From: Pisaster brevispinus
Lineage: Eukaryota > Echinodermata > Asteroidea > Forcipulatida > Asteriidae
DNA: 64,000 nt
Assembly (NCBI GenBank): GCA_023634235.1
Contig: JAMKCF010000002.1
Coordinates: 15,805,091 to 15,869,090, forward strand
Direction: 5' to 3'
In this document: positions 1-12,400 of the stretch, one piece after another
Layout: each line of letters begins with the position of its first letter
How positions within the stretch are numbered: position 1 is the stretch's first letter
Program-made: the position numbers and the translations under genes
The notes under the pieces: model-generated
Told to the model about the DNA's origin: nothing
Databases searched by the model: none
What the model saw: only the letters and a program-made list of their open reading frames with translations

Positions 1-28
1 AAAGGAGGCAGTTCATTAGACTGGTCCC

Positions 29-57
29 CTGTCTTTATCCGCAAGGATAAAGACAGG
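29..57. repeat. perfect short hairpin with GCAA loop
   Basis: A 12-bp arm at 29-40 (CTGTCTTTATCC) is exactly complementary to 45-56, separated by GCAA; C28 and G57 extend the stem to 13 bp. If transcribed it would form a GNRA-capped hairpin. It is not a histone 3' stem-loop (sequence and loop differ). Confidence 0.6.
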
Positions 58-619
58 CACTGGTTTTACAGACCCAATGATTTCATTGGATACAACGATT
101 TCATTGGATAAACTTGCTGTGACGTAAGCTTTGCATATATGTGTTATGATTGGTCGAGGTTACGAGGTGATGTAGTTTGTCAGCCTGCACTTTCGATCGT
201 CTGCTGCATGCAACTAGCGTCATGAAGTGTTGTTTTATTTTACTATGTAATGTGAACACATGTACATGTGAATTGACTGTGAGTCTCCGTGTGAAATGAA
301 TGCTAGGTCAAGGGTACATCTGCCAACATCCGGTCTGGCAGGTATCTGGCGTTATTCACGAGCCTCGAAGTGTGACGTCAGATGTTCGGGCCAGCAGTTC
401 ATTAGACGATAGCTGGTTTTTGTGCGTAAAACGTGCGCGTGACTTCAGCGTATCTGCAGCGTTTAGCGTTGATCTCTATTGCATAATAAGGATGATCAAT
501 GATTGGAAATAAAATTGTACGCAACGGAATTGACTTCTAAAATGGTGGAAATGGTAGGCGCCCATTATGCAGAGTGATTGCCATTGCTTTAGTTTTGCTG
601 TTGAAATTATTTGTTACAG

Positions 620-849
620 AACTCTCAGTCTCAAGACTCCACAGCGGTGAATATTGAAGAAAATGGCAACCAGCCAACAGAGGGCGAACCAGTGAGTGTG
701 TCTTGTGATCCAAGTCAATAAAGCAGAGAAAATTAAACGTTTGTTTTATGATTTATTTTACTCACAATGTTCTCGAGTTTTGCAGTCACCTAACAACAGT
801 ACTTTGTTTTTCATTGCAGAATTCTGAAGACAGATGCGTTGTGATGTGA
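620..849 (+). CDS. 3'-terminal exons of a CaaX-box protein (5' part not found)
   Basis: Two short coding exons read in one frame. Exon 620-691 follows a TTACAG acceptor, encodes 24 residues rich in N, Q, S, E and T, and ends at a GTGAGT donor. Exon 820-849 follows TTGCAG, encodes NSEDRCVVM and stops at TGA (847-849). Both junctions are phase 0. The C-terminal CVVM fits the CaaX rule for farnesylation, so the protein is probably membrane-attached. An AATAAA overlaps the stop region at about 849-854. The polar tail followed by CaaX would suit a B-type lamin tail or another prenylated protein. N-Ras also ends in CVVM, but the upstream residues do not resemble a Ras hypervariable region. The rest of the gene should lie upstream of the window or behind a long intron; nothing convincing is visible in 1-600. 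Confidence 0.42.
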
Positions 850-1071
850 ATAAAACGTCCGACCAGATATTTTTTATCACAAAAATTAATTATTAATTCT
901 AATCGACAACTTTCAACTTGATGATACTATTACATAGGGCAACTCAGTTTTCTTATCTGTGCATGATGGATAAAGACAATGATTATGTTGATGTTGGGTG
1001 GAGCTAGCCCCCAGAGGTTAACTTGAAAGGAGCAAAGGTCGGAACGGCCCGGTGTGAGACTTTTGGGACGC

Positions 1072-1177
1072 TAGGTGGCAGCAGACTTACCGGGTAAATC
1101 CATCGTTCTCAGTAATGTGCACATGCTCAGAACTACGTAAACGATGGAAATTTACCTGATAAGTCTGCTGCCACCTA
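1072..1177. repeat. inverted repeat, MITE-like
   Basis: The left arm 1072-1107 (starting TAGGTGGCAGCAGACTTACC) pairs imperfectly with the right arm 1139-1177 (ending GTCTGCTGCCACCTA). About 31 bp separate them. This looks like a small foldback or MITE copy. Confidence 0.6.
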
Positions 1178-2449
1178 AAGTTCCAAAGCATCCAATTCTA
1201 AAGCTGAGAGCTTAAGGTAATGTTTATGTTTAGGTGGTGTTCAGCGGGTTCATGTCATGATTGGTCAAGATTTAGCTACCGTAATAAAAGAAAGGCCCTT
1301 TTTTTAAAGTAGGGCCTAATCCACATGCTGCTTTACTATTCATTCGCTGTAAATGGTTATTGTATTCTTATTAATTTTACTTGCTAATTAACTATGTAAA
1401 GCTACGCTAAAAAATTAAAGTATTGTCATAAATTTTAAAGCTATATTTTTTTGCCACTCGCCGTTTTCTTTAGTTTGAATAAAGTAACGAAAGGAACACA
1501 GGTACAACCCGGGATGGGCGGGGATGATTGGAGGTGATTGACCTGAAATTACGCCGAGGCATTGGCCTCTGTTCCCCCTTTGGTCTTGGCCTCATGGGAG
1601 CCCTCTTTCAAAGTTTTACTTGGGATTTCAGATTTCCTAATGGAATTACCCTTTTCAAAAATGAATGGCCTCGGAAAAGAGTTAGATTCCAGACCTAGGA
1701 ATAGCTTTGATAGGCTGCGTCCGGATTAGCGGTTTCAGCTACGGCTGTGGCTTGATCACCACTTAGTATAGACATGGTATAGTAGATGACAATAATTTTT
1801 TTATAGCAAACCCTTGGCAACATAAATCCATAGCCGTAGTTGCCGGCCGGCTCAATCCTCGCCAACGAGATGAACTATCAATATCTGAGCACTTGAGGGC
1901 GCTGTGTAAGTTCGACCATCCAAAACAACAATCGCAGTATTTCACCACAGCACGAAATTTCTCATCGAAAAAAACTCGGCATGACGTCAACTGTGAATGA
2001 TTAAAATAATAGAAAGTAGTAGTAAGGACTAGCAGTACCAAGGAGTGTTCAACAGCTCGAGGTAAGGGTTTTATTTCTTCTAGGTGTAAAGAAATAATAA
2101 TTGTTGACTGATTGCAGCTAAGATTAAGACAACTGCAGTCCGATCCTAACCAACTGTCTACACACACACTGACACAAGTTTATTATACACAACTTTACGC
2201 AACAATCCAATTGCACAATGCATGTACGTTTGTAGTAATGTAACTGCCCCCATAGCGTATCAGCAGGAAGTGCTCGACGAGACTCTAACATACGTCTACG
2301 TGCAGCTACCTACATGATGTACATGGGGAATGGATGGATGAGATTGTACACCGGGTTAATGATTCACTTATCATTCACATTTGTTTACACTTAGCTCATA
2401 AATCATAAATGATCATTCATTCAATCATTGCCGTGCCATAATAACCAAT

Positions 2450-2530
2450 GATGAATTTGTGCGACCACCACTTTATTTACATAGGTTTAATGATTGAACA
2501 TCATTTGGGTCAAATTCTTAATTGATTACG
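2450..2530 (+). repeat. dispersed repeat, copy A (related copy near 57715)
   Basis: Shares the ordered blocks ATTTGTGCGACCAC, then a GTTTA-containing block, AACATNA, TTGGG, and ATTCTTAATTG with 57715-57790. Spacing is similar in both copies, so this is a diverged dispersed repeat. Confidence 0.45.
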
Positions 2531-3008
2531 ATACAATCACCTCTGCACGGGACAGCCAAACCATAGACGTTACTCGTTAGTGCAGTACGACACAGACTTT
2601 ACTAACACTACAGTAACAAGTAACCAGAAACATGAACAGCCTGGATCAAACTCAAGTCTAATTTAGCCAGTTTTATTGCAAAATGTTACTTTTTCCCAGC
2701 AAATGCTAGGGCCTATAATTGTTATATAACCATAAAAACTGTGTTAAAACAATAGACCACCCAGTAACTGAGGTCTTTTTGTCATTTTGGGGGCATTTTG
2801 TTGTGGTGTGGTGTGGTGAGAATCCTAGCAAATTGGGGTTTCCAAACGGGGATAGAATGGTTCACTGACTGGGGCACTAGTACGTCTGACGATGTCCAAA
2901 TTTCGAAAAAATTAGTACATCGCCCCAGTTACTGGGTCTAGAACAACAAAAGTATTCAAGAAGTTTGAATATTCACGAGACTTGCACAGTCTGTTTATAT
3001 GCACCTTT

Positions 3009-3218
3009 AAGGCCTTGTCACACGAGGCAACTTTTACAGCCAACTGCAGTGCATGCTACAGGACCACTTTGGTAGCACAGGAGTAATTTTTCAAACAATG
3101 TCTTATGATCCCCAAGAAAAATATATAAAAAATGAACATTAAATTGTGAATGCCGTTTCTTCATGGAGATTGCCTGGAACTGGTTGCCTGTAAATTGCCT
3201 CGTGTGACAGGGCCCTTA
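3009..3218. mobile_element. MITE with 'GGCC-TGTCACAC-GGCAA' terminal inverted repeats, copy 1
   Basis: The left end AAGGCCTTGTCACACGAGGC is mirrored by the right end at 3194-3218, which reads as the near-perfect reverse complement. The length is about 210 bp and no ORF is present. Related copies lie at 16849-17068 and (3' end only) 26725-26772. Confidence 0.7.
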
Positions 3219-3486
3219 CATTAATTTGTGCCATCTTGTACAAGGAGTAGATTTATTTATTTTCAACGCTCTTTGCCTTTTGCGTTTCAGTGCTCAAACT
3301 TCAGGCATGCGTCTGGAAGTGCGTGGAACTTCATGCAGCGTTCAAAGTGAACAACTTAGCGGCTTTGCCCCTTGAACAAGATAGTACTGTGAAAGTGCTG
3401 TTGTTTTTGTGGATGTAATTTGTGAAGTATCTCATTAGTCTGAATGTCATTAATTTTTGCCAAATAGGAAAGACATTTGTGTTACT

Positions 3487-6400
3487 ATGGAGAAGACGGC
3501 CAAGACAGCTCAAGATGATAAGGTTGATCTTGAGAGGTCAAAGGAGAAGATGACAGAAGAAGATGGGCATGAAAAGCAGTCAAGTTCAAAGCATGGGGGA
3601 CAAGAGACATTGACAACTAAAATGGACAATGAAAAACAAACGGATTCTAGGAATTCGACAAAGAGAAGTGTGAGTACCATATGAAAAGGTTTTAGGATCA
3701 TCATGTTTTAGTTGGCACACTAAATTTTACTGTGAATGCCCTTGTTCTACTTGATTCGGTGCTTCATTTGCAAATTGGGGGGGGGGGAGGTAGATGTCTA
3801 CATACATATGTCCCCTTGTCACTGCACTCCCGAGCTATTCAAAGTTCATGATAAACAATATTTGCAATATTTGTAACATGACAGCTCTGTCATAATCATC
3901 AACAATTTATCCTGGCCTACAACAAACTACTAGGCAGAGGGCTTGCTGTTTCATTACATCTGAAAGTTTTTTCTTCTTTTTTTCAAAAATCTAATCTTTT
4001 TTCTTTCTTTTTTTCATTTCCAAATCAGAAAAACAAGACACACAAGGAAGCCACTGATGCTTTGACTGACCAGCCTGGTGAACTGACCAAAGATCCAGAC
4101 CATAATACCCACCGTGAGGCGAGTCAAGGCGCTGCAAACAAGGCCAGACCAAGGTCATCCAAGGGCAAGAGGAAGAATGCAATGCAGTTTGATTCGCAGA
4201 AACCCAGCGGTACACCCGCTAGCAAGACCCAGGATGCAACTCCTAAGAAAGGTCTCGGAGGTTCCTCAAGGGACAAGAAGAGAGGGTCCCAGACACCCAG
4301 GAGTGCGTCGCACAACAAGAAAACTCATCCTCGTGAAAGTGGTGTTGACGTGACACCCACTAAAGGGGAGCCGAAAGGTCAAAGTACACCAAGGTCAGCA
4401 AGTAAGGGTAAAGGTCAAGGAACTCCAAAATCACAGAGCAATTACAGTGGCACTCCGAACAGGAACAGAACTTTCAAGGTAATCATCTGTTGTATTTTTA
4501 AGCGAGTTACTTCTCAACAAAACCAACATGAAATTGTATTTCATGCCTGTTTGTTTCATTCTCCGTGTCTGATTTAGCCTTTTGAAGACTATCTCTCGTT
4601 GGAAGAAGTCTCCGATGGGTTAAAGAGAAAACAGCTGCTTCAAGGAGCTATAAGGATCAACCCAAGGAACTTTGAAGAATCGTACTTAGACTCACAGGTA
4701 GGTATGAGGGCGTAAAAGTGCTCACTTGTGTTTCTTAGTCTCTGAACAAAAACGCGTTTATTATTTATTTATTTATTACACATCCAACGGCACAATTAGC
4801 ACCAAGAGCTAGATGACAATAGGAAACGTGAACAAATTGTTAGTTTTAGATTTGGGAGGTAAACCCAAAATAGGGAAAACCCATGCAATCAGATATGGAC
4901 TGAAAACCCATTCCACCTGCAAGTATCTGGTCTGACATGGTTTTCGAACCAGGGTCTTCAGAGGTTAAAGGCAGGGAAAGAAACCACTCAGCCAACCTGA
5001 TTGTAGAAAGACACCACTTTTAAATAACTGAGATATTTTTGCTGCGTTCTCCTGGCGACTCGTTGTTTCTAGTTGCCACAAATAGTTGCAACCAAATGCC
5101 ATGGAGACCAGATCCAGCAAATCAGACAGACCTCTTTTTATTGTATGAGGACTCAGAACAAAAAGTGGAAACTCAAATGTCACTTTAAGATTCCAGTGGG
5201 CTTTCCATCAGTGTTTTTTTTTTCTTCTTTTTCTCAGATTGTGTATGAACAGTTGAAATCTTGGGGGGGGGGGGGGGTGTGGGGGATTTTTGACAATGAA
5301 TTAAACACTGCATTTTAGCTTATGTCTCTATTTTCTATTTTTTCAGGATGGTGGATCCGATATTTTCATTAATGGTCTTAAAGCCCGTAATCGTGCAATG
5401 GAGGGGGACGTGGTCACTGTTCAATTACTCCCCAAGTCAACATGGAGGGTAAGATATTGATGCGTTTAGAAAGAGATTTTCCCGGGTCTTCTTCTTGTTG
5501 TTATTTTGTGATTTGGAATGTTTTAAAAGGGATTTGTTTTTGGAACCAATTTTCAGGTTTAAAGGAATTGTGTTGGACCGTGATTTGATTTGTAGTAATT
5601 GTTAGGAGAGAGCTTCCCAACAAGCCTACAGAGATTTGAACGCCAAACTAACATACTGACAAACTGCAAAACTGCAAAACTGACCGACTGTCCAACTGAC
5701 TGACCGACCCAATGACCCGATGAGCCAACGATCCAATGACAGACAGACCCACTTACCGACCCAACAACTGACTGACCAACCAACCGACAGTGTGACCCAA
5801 TGACCCAATGGCCCAATAACCTAATGATCGACCAACCAACAGACTGACCCAATGACCCAACTACCAACCCACCGACAGACCAATCCATCAACTAACTGAC
5901 CAACCAACAGACTGACCCAATGACCCAATTACCGACTAAACTTCAGACCAAACCATCGACCGTCTGACCGACCAACCAACTGACCCAAAGACCAAATGCC
6001 CCGGGTTTTATTATCTTCAGCATTAAAATCTTCTTCATTAATACCAGTCAGTGTAACCTTTTCATTGCTACTCACTCCGTAGCAATCCTGACAAGCTCAA
6101 AGTTTAAAAATGGGTAAAAAAATGCAAGTTTTGAAGAAAAAAAAAATTTCTTCTTCAGCTCATGGAAGATACTTATGAACGATACAAGCAAATGGCTCAG
6201 AAAGAATTAAAGACCAAATCGTCTTCGGAGCAAAAGACGGAAGAAACAGATCTTGAAGAGCAACTCAAAGACCTGGAAATAACCGGTCTCCATGACAAGA
6301 GTGCAATGAACCCTGTTGAAGGGGAAGCAGCTGAAATCACCAAGGACAAACAGACGGAAGTGTCGGTGAAACATGATCAAGCTGACTGTTTGGTCTTTGG

Positions 6401-9400
6401 AAACGAACACAAGGCGGAGAATCAAGCCTCCAGTGGACTCGATACCAAGAGCCAAGACGAAGGAGAAAGTCTGCAGGAGGATACTGATTCAATAGTGAAG
6501 AAGCTTTTCCCAGAGGAGGAACGAGTCAACGAGGAAGAGGAGATTCCTGAAAAGTTTTTTCAAAAGCTTGCCAAGGTGGTTTACATTGTTGAGAAGAGGC
6601 ATTCCAGAGCTTGCAGCGGCCATTTGAAACCACAAGCCTCAAAAGTAAGTCAACTTTCCCTCCAAAATTGTTTTACTTTAACCGGTACTGTCTGACCATT
6701 TGATATCATCCACTACGGATTAGAATGATGGCTAAACTATGCCAGCCTGCAGAATGACATCATGTGGTCAATGCATCTACACAGCACACAGTCAATCCTC
6801 CTACTGTCTGACCATTCAATGTTGTCCACTTTGGGTTTTGAATGATAGATGCCAGCCTCAGACCTGATATGTCATTTATTAAGAGGGCGAAGCCATTTTC
6901 GTTATGCAAAGGGCATGTCCGTTGAAAGGGGCACCAAGGCCTAGACCAGGGCAAGAGAGGCAATGGCTTTCAGGGCCATCGTGTATTTCCAAGCCTTCGA
7001 CCTGCAGTCTGACAGATAGTTCTAAAGTTCTGTGCCACCATATACAACCCGTGAATTTGAATAATTTCAAAGTGTTGGTAAACTCACTGGAAATGGCACC
7101 AAGAGTAAAAGGGCTAGGATTGAGAAACACAAAGCCAAAACTCCAAATCACCAAGTAAAACAAATAGTCTTAGTTATGAACAAAAAATTGTCTGAGGTCT
7201 GCCACAGCTGCAGTGGTTTTATGAGGTGAGAGTTAATTCTATTTATTTGAGAGTTTCAAAGCTGATGTGTGGTGATAGTGTTAGCAAGAATCAGCCAGAA
7301 AGCCAAAAAGGTCAAACTGTCATAATTTTCGTCACATCTTGTCTTGCAGAACGCTCCGGACGCTCTTTTTATACCAACGGATTACCGTGTTCCGAGAATC
7401 TACATCCCAGTTTCTGAATGCCCAGAGGGGTTCTTAGAGCGGCCGGGTGACTTTGAGACAGTTCTGTTCATTGCAAGGATAGAGGAGTGGCCTAAGAACT
7501 CTTTGTTTGCTCGAGGGTAAGCAACCAAATCGCCTCGGTTTGTTTTCTTTCCTTTCCGTCGAACGGTATTTGGGTATGTATTATTTAAATGATGCAGGTG
7601 GTATAAAGACAATAGAAAATTATGTAACCAGTTAATTTGAATAATAAATGAGCACAAGGTGGGGTGTTTATTCTGGCTGGTGTACTCCCCCTTATGCACG
7701 AGTTAATTACCTTGTGTTATTGTGGCTCTTTATTTTCCTTTACAGTCATCTGCACAGGAGTCTTGGGGAGGCTGGAGAAATAGAACCAGAAACAGAAGGG
7801 ATGCTGATAGAGCATGGAGTCGACTACTCGGACTTCTCTGATGAGGTCAGTTCTCCATGGATGGTTATATTGGACTGATGGCAAGGTCTATTATCGGTCA
7901 CTTTGGACCAATATTACCTGTTGACTGAAAGTATACAAATATTGATGGATAACCATCAGTCTTGTCAGTGTTTATAACAACTGATAATGACCTTTACTTA
8001 AAACAAGGTCCAGCAGTTCAACCGAGTCCAATATTACCTGTGACCACAAACAGTTTCATTGTCTCACAGTGTTTTCAGTCAAAAATCATGATAATGGACC
8101 AAGTCAACAGTAAGGTTAAGCAATTCAGCCAGTCCATTTTGGGGGTGGTCCAATATCAACCTAAGGTTATGTAGACTTGCATTAATGCCCTCTTATAACT
8201 CTTTCAGTGCTAAGGTCGTACATGTACGATCTTTTTTTTATGTATTCCTAAAGTGCCATCATCGTACATGTACGATCTATTTTATGTACTCAAAAAGTGT
8301 CATCAATCATACATGTATGACCCATAATATACATCTTATCACGAGAGGGCATTATCACTCTAGAAATACTATTGACTTTGGGATGTACCAAGGCAACACA
8401 AATCAGCTAGGCACTTTTTATTTCTTTTTATAGAAAATGTCTAAAAACCTCAAAATGCTGGGCATTTTAGGTTCAAAATGCAAAAAAAAAAACGGGCACT
8501 GAAAGAGTTAATAAATTCATCATTGATTTGAACGTCAACAATTAAATCAACTCTAAAACTACATATTATGCAGAAGTCGGCAGATGCCTTTTTTTTTGCT
8601 CATATTTTACTTTCATATTTTGCTCAGGTTTTGGCGTGTCTACCCAAGAACCTTCCATGGACAATACCTGAAGATGAGATTGCAAGACGTAGATCCTTCC
8701 GAGATGAGTGCGTCTTCACCATAGATCCAGCGACAGCAAGAGATCTTGATGACGCTCTGTCTTGTGTGGCTCTAGGAGATGGTAAGATAGATAGTTCCCA
8801 CTTGACGCCACAGTGTTAAGTCAGCCTTCTTTACGAAAATTTATTTTTGTACCGCAGAGCTATGTGAAAATACCAGATGCAGCAAACAGAGTTTGTTTAA
8901 AACTTCTTGCATGATTGGTAACCGTTGAACCACATCTTGGATGTGTAGAAAAATTTGAATACTTGAGTATTATTTCTTGTTGTAACCCTGCATTGGCGTT
9001 TCTCACAGAGTGGTCAGTCATAAGGAATGCCTTTATTGATGAATTAAGTAATTTGGGGTAAAGTAATACCGACTGTAAGCCGGCTTTGTAGCCGGAAGTA
9101 GCTAAAACTTCACTTGGACAGCAGATGCACCTATGTATCAAGTAACAAATTATTAACATGACACGATTTGAAAACAGGGTACTAAGCAGGAAAAAAAATG
9201 GCTGGAGAATTTCACAAGAAAGCATTAAAAAGAGAATATTTAATATGGGCCCAATTTCATAAAGCTATTAGGCAGAAAGCTATTAGGCAAAAAGTGAGTG
9301 GGGCACCAGTCATAACAATGTGAACTGTATGGATCTGGCTGGTAACCTGTTTCTGCTATGCAAGATTTTTTCTGTGTTTAGCAAGTTTTTGTGCTTGCTG

Positions 9401-12400
9401 GCTTAATGAAAAAGGGCCTTGGCCACTCTATGCATTGGTAGTGCAAGATAGAGCTAAACATGATGATGGTCCGTACTGGTTAACTTAAGGCCTAGAAATA
9501 AGACCTTGAAGTCAGTGCAGTTTTCACCTTCTCAATAAGTTGTCTGAGACTTGTGTTGTCTTAGTCATCTTTGGGAACTTTATCGTTCAACCAGCTCAAA
9601 AGAAACTCTTCCCTTGTTTGTAATCAATTTTAGGGGTGTATGAAGTTGGAGTGCACATTGCGGATGTCAGTTTCTTCGTTGAGGAGAACAACGCACTTGA
9701 CAAGGTGGCAGGATTGAGGGCTACCAGTGTCTACTTGGTGCAAAAGGTGAGAAAAGATTTCTTCACATACATCCAAAGAAACTTAGAGGGAGCATCGTGG
9801 AGTCGCCTCTTAAGTATAAGATTGCTTTCAAATAACTGTTTTAGTTTGTATACTTTTTTCCAGGTGATTCCTATGTTACCACGGTTACTCTGTGAGCATC
9901 TTTGCAGCCTCAATCCCAACGAGGACAAGTTGACATTTTCATTTCTGTGGCGACTCACGGAGAAAGGAGAGGTTGGTCATGCTCTTTTTCTGATTATCCT
10001 AAGATTGCATGTCAGTGTTCAACTTTCGTCATCTGTCTTTGAGAGCAAACCAGAAATATGGTTTTGATTTCAATGGTTGAGTCATCTCGAATTCGATTCC
10101 TGCCGAAACATTGTATGATCACATGTTTGATTTGTTTTTGAGGGTAGAAAATGAAAGGGCCCAGAGAAAAACCTTTTTGTCATAGGAGAGAACCAATGCA
10201 CAACTCTACTCACATATGGCCCTACCGGGAATCGAACCAGGGCCGTAGTGATGAGAGGCAAGCACTTTCCACATGAGCCACCCATGCCACCCCAAAAAAA
10301 ATTAAAAATAAAAAATTGGAATTTTATTTCAATGGTTTAGACATCTCTGGTTCAATTCCTGCCTGAGTTGACCAAGTTGGGTTCTAGGTGTGGGTGATTT
10401 TTCCCCCTTTCTTTTTCTCCACACTTTTATGGTACTTGGAGTGCAGTGCTTCGAAGCCATTCATATCCTTAACATCTTGCTGTAAAATAAGTCCCAACAG
10501 TGCTGGTCTCAACATTTTGTTTATTTCAACCTCTCCGGGATGTATCTCCCCTCTTGGAATAGATCCTTGATGAGTGGTGTGGCCGCTCAGTCATCCGCTC
10601 CTGCGTTAAGATGAGCTATGAGCACGCCCAAGGAATCATCTCGGAGCCTGAGAGAGTTTGGACTAAAGAAGAGATGCCCACGATCACAAACGGGTTCACC
10701 ATCCCGGACATCGCGGAGAGAGTTCTCAATCTGAATAAGGTATCTCTTTCTCAATAAAACACCTGTTGTTCTACGTTTGGATGTTTCTTTTCATTTACTG
10801 TAAATATTGCTCACAACATCAGGAACCAATTTTAAAAAGCTGCTTAATCAGAAAAAAATTATTCTTACCGGTATAAGGTTACCATCCAAAATACATTGTC
10901 TCATGTAGTATCTGTAACTGGTATCCTGCTTAAATTGTTAAGCACTATTTGCAGCACTGAGCGTGTTAGCGCAAGATACGACTTTGTTGCAGAATTGAGT
11001 TTTGGCCTTGTTGCACCGACACAATAAAGTATAAGTGACTCTTGTCTTGACACGTACTGAAATCAAGTGCCTCATGATTTGACCAAAGCAACTCAAGACT
11101 CGGACTCGAACTAAGTGACTCAAGTACACCTCTTCCTAGAGGTACAACCAAGACTAAGACCAAGCCAACACCGAGACTCAGAACAGCACCACCAAAAACA
11201 GGTGCTTAGACCCAGGCCAGTCTCAGAACCTCCAGCAGCCTCCAAGCGCCAACCAAGAGCTTCCTTCTGTAAGCTTACACAACCAGCCCTACCACTAGTA
11301 CTTACAACAACCACTTTATCCTCTGAGGAAATAATCTTCTAAGAAGACATTTGTAGATGACTGTTGACCTGCAAACCTAAAGAAAATCATAAAATAACGC
11401 AGCAATCGCAAAGTCCGAAAGAGATGAGAGGTGTTTTTTTTAGAGCTATTCAAAGAACCCCAGAAGTTGACACACACTTGATATTTAAGTTTCTCTTGTC
11501 TAACTTGATGCTAGATTGCCCAGAATCTGAGGAAGAAACGCTCCAATGACGGAGCTTTACGTCTGGACCAGGTGAAGCTACAGTTTACCCTGGATAAAGA
11601 GAGCGGCTTACCGTCCGGCTACAGCGTCTACCAGCAGAGAGAGAGCAACAAGTAAGTGGAAGTTTTCTTAAAAGAAGGGTCATTGTTTTTTGGTGTTTTT
11701 TTTTCAATGTTAAAAATATCAAGAAAGATACAATAAGGGTCACAACATGGTGAACAACATGGGAATTGACCAATATCCGCGCTTTGTGCGACCCAACATA
11801 CACATGAAGCAACAAGCATGTCAAAGTTTTACTACAATCGGTCATCAGAGTCACACAAAAAATAGTGAAAAAAAAACACCTTTTATTATGTTTTCACTGT
11901 TTTCAAACAGAGGGTTTTGATCTTGTTTTAATCATTTTTTTAAGCATTTCAAACCAAAACATTTATTATTAATCTTTATACCGAAGTTATGTGCAAATCT
12001 GTGAACAGTTTTCAATCTCACCAATGTTACCCCTTTAACCCGTGGGTTCCCCAAACCCTATTGTTTAACCAATTTGTATGCACCTCCTTTAACTTTTGGG
12101 TTCCCCTCTCTCATCCAAATTGACAGGCTTGTAGAAGAGTTCATGCTGCTTGCCAACATGGCCGCAGCTCACCGTATCTATGACGCCAACAGGGACACTG
12201 CCCTCTTGCGGCGTCATCCACCACCCAAGACCAAAATGATGGACGACCTGGACGCGCTGTGTTCAGAGATCGGACTCAAAGTGGACTGCAGCAGCTCCAA
12301 AACGATTCAGGATTCATTGAACCGCTACCTGGGTCCACTGGAAGATAAAGTATCGTGGGGGAAGGGTCAGATTTTGACTGTCAAGTTCTCAAAACCCATG

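Larger units (their letters stand above)
850..3486. other. intergenic or 5' region upstream of DIS3L2, repeat-bearing
   Basis: No ORF here is supported by splice sites and recognisable protein. The stretch holds an inverted repeat (1072-1177), a segment also found at 57.7 kb (2450-2530) and a MITE (3009-3218). The DIS3L2 promoter and untranslated first exon must lie in or near it, because the first coding exon appears to begin after an acceptor (AAATAG at about 3468). I could not place the upstream exon. Confidence 0.5.

Noticed and set aside
29..57. Histone mRNA 3' stem-loop
   Set aside because: Stem sequence, length and loop do not match the histone element and no histone ORF is near.
300..512. 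70-aa plus-strand frame at the left end
   Set aside because: No recognisable domain, weak start context and no matching splice sites to the CaaX exons.
3457..3486. Upstream TTG start extending DIS3L2 by ten codons
   Set aside because: It would require a non-AUG start across an apparent splice acceptor (AAATAG); the first ATG at 3487 is preferred.
5559..5891. Minus-strand 110-aa frame with VGWSVGQS-type repeats
   Set aside because: It is the translation of the CCAATGACC simple repeat inside a DIS3L2 intron; no start or splice support.
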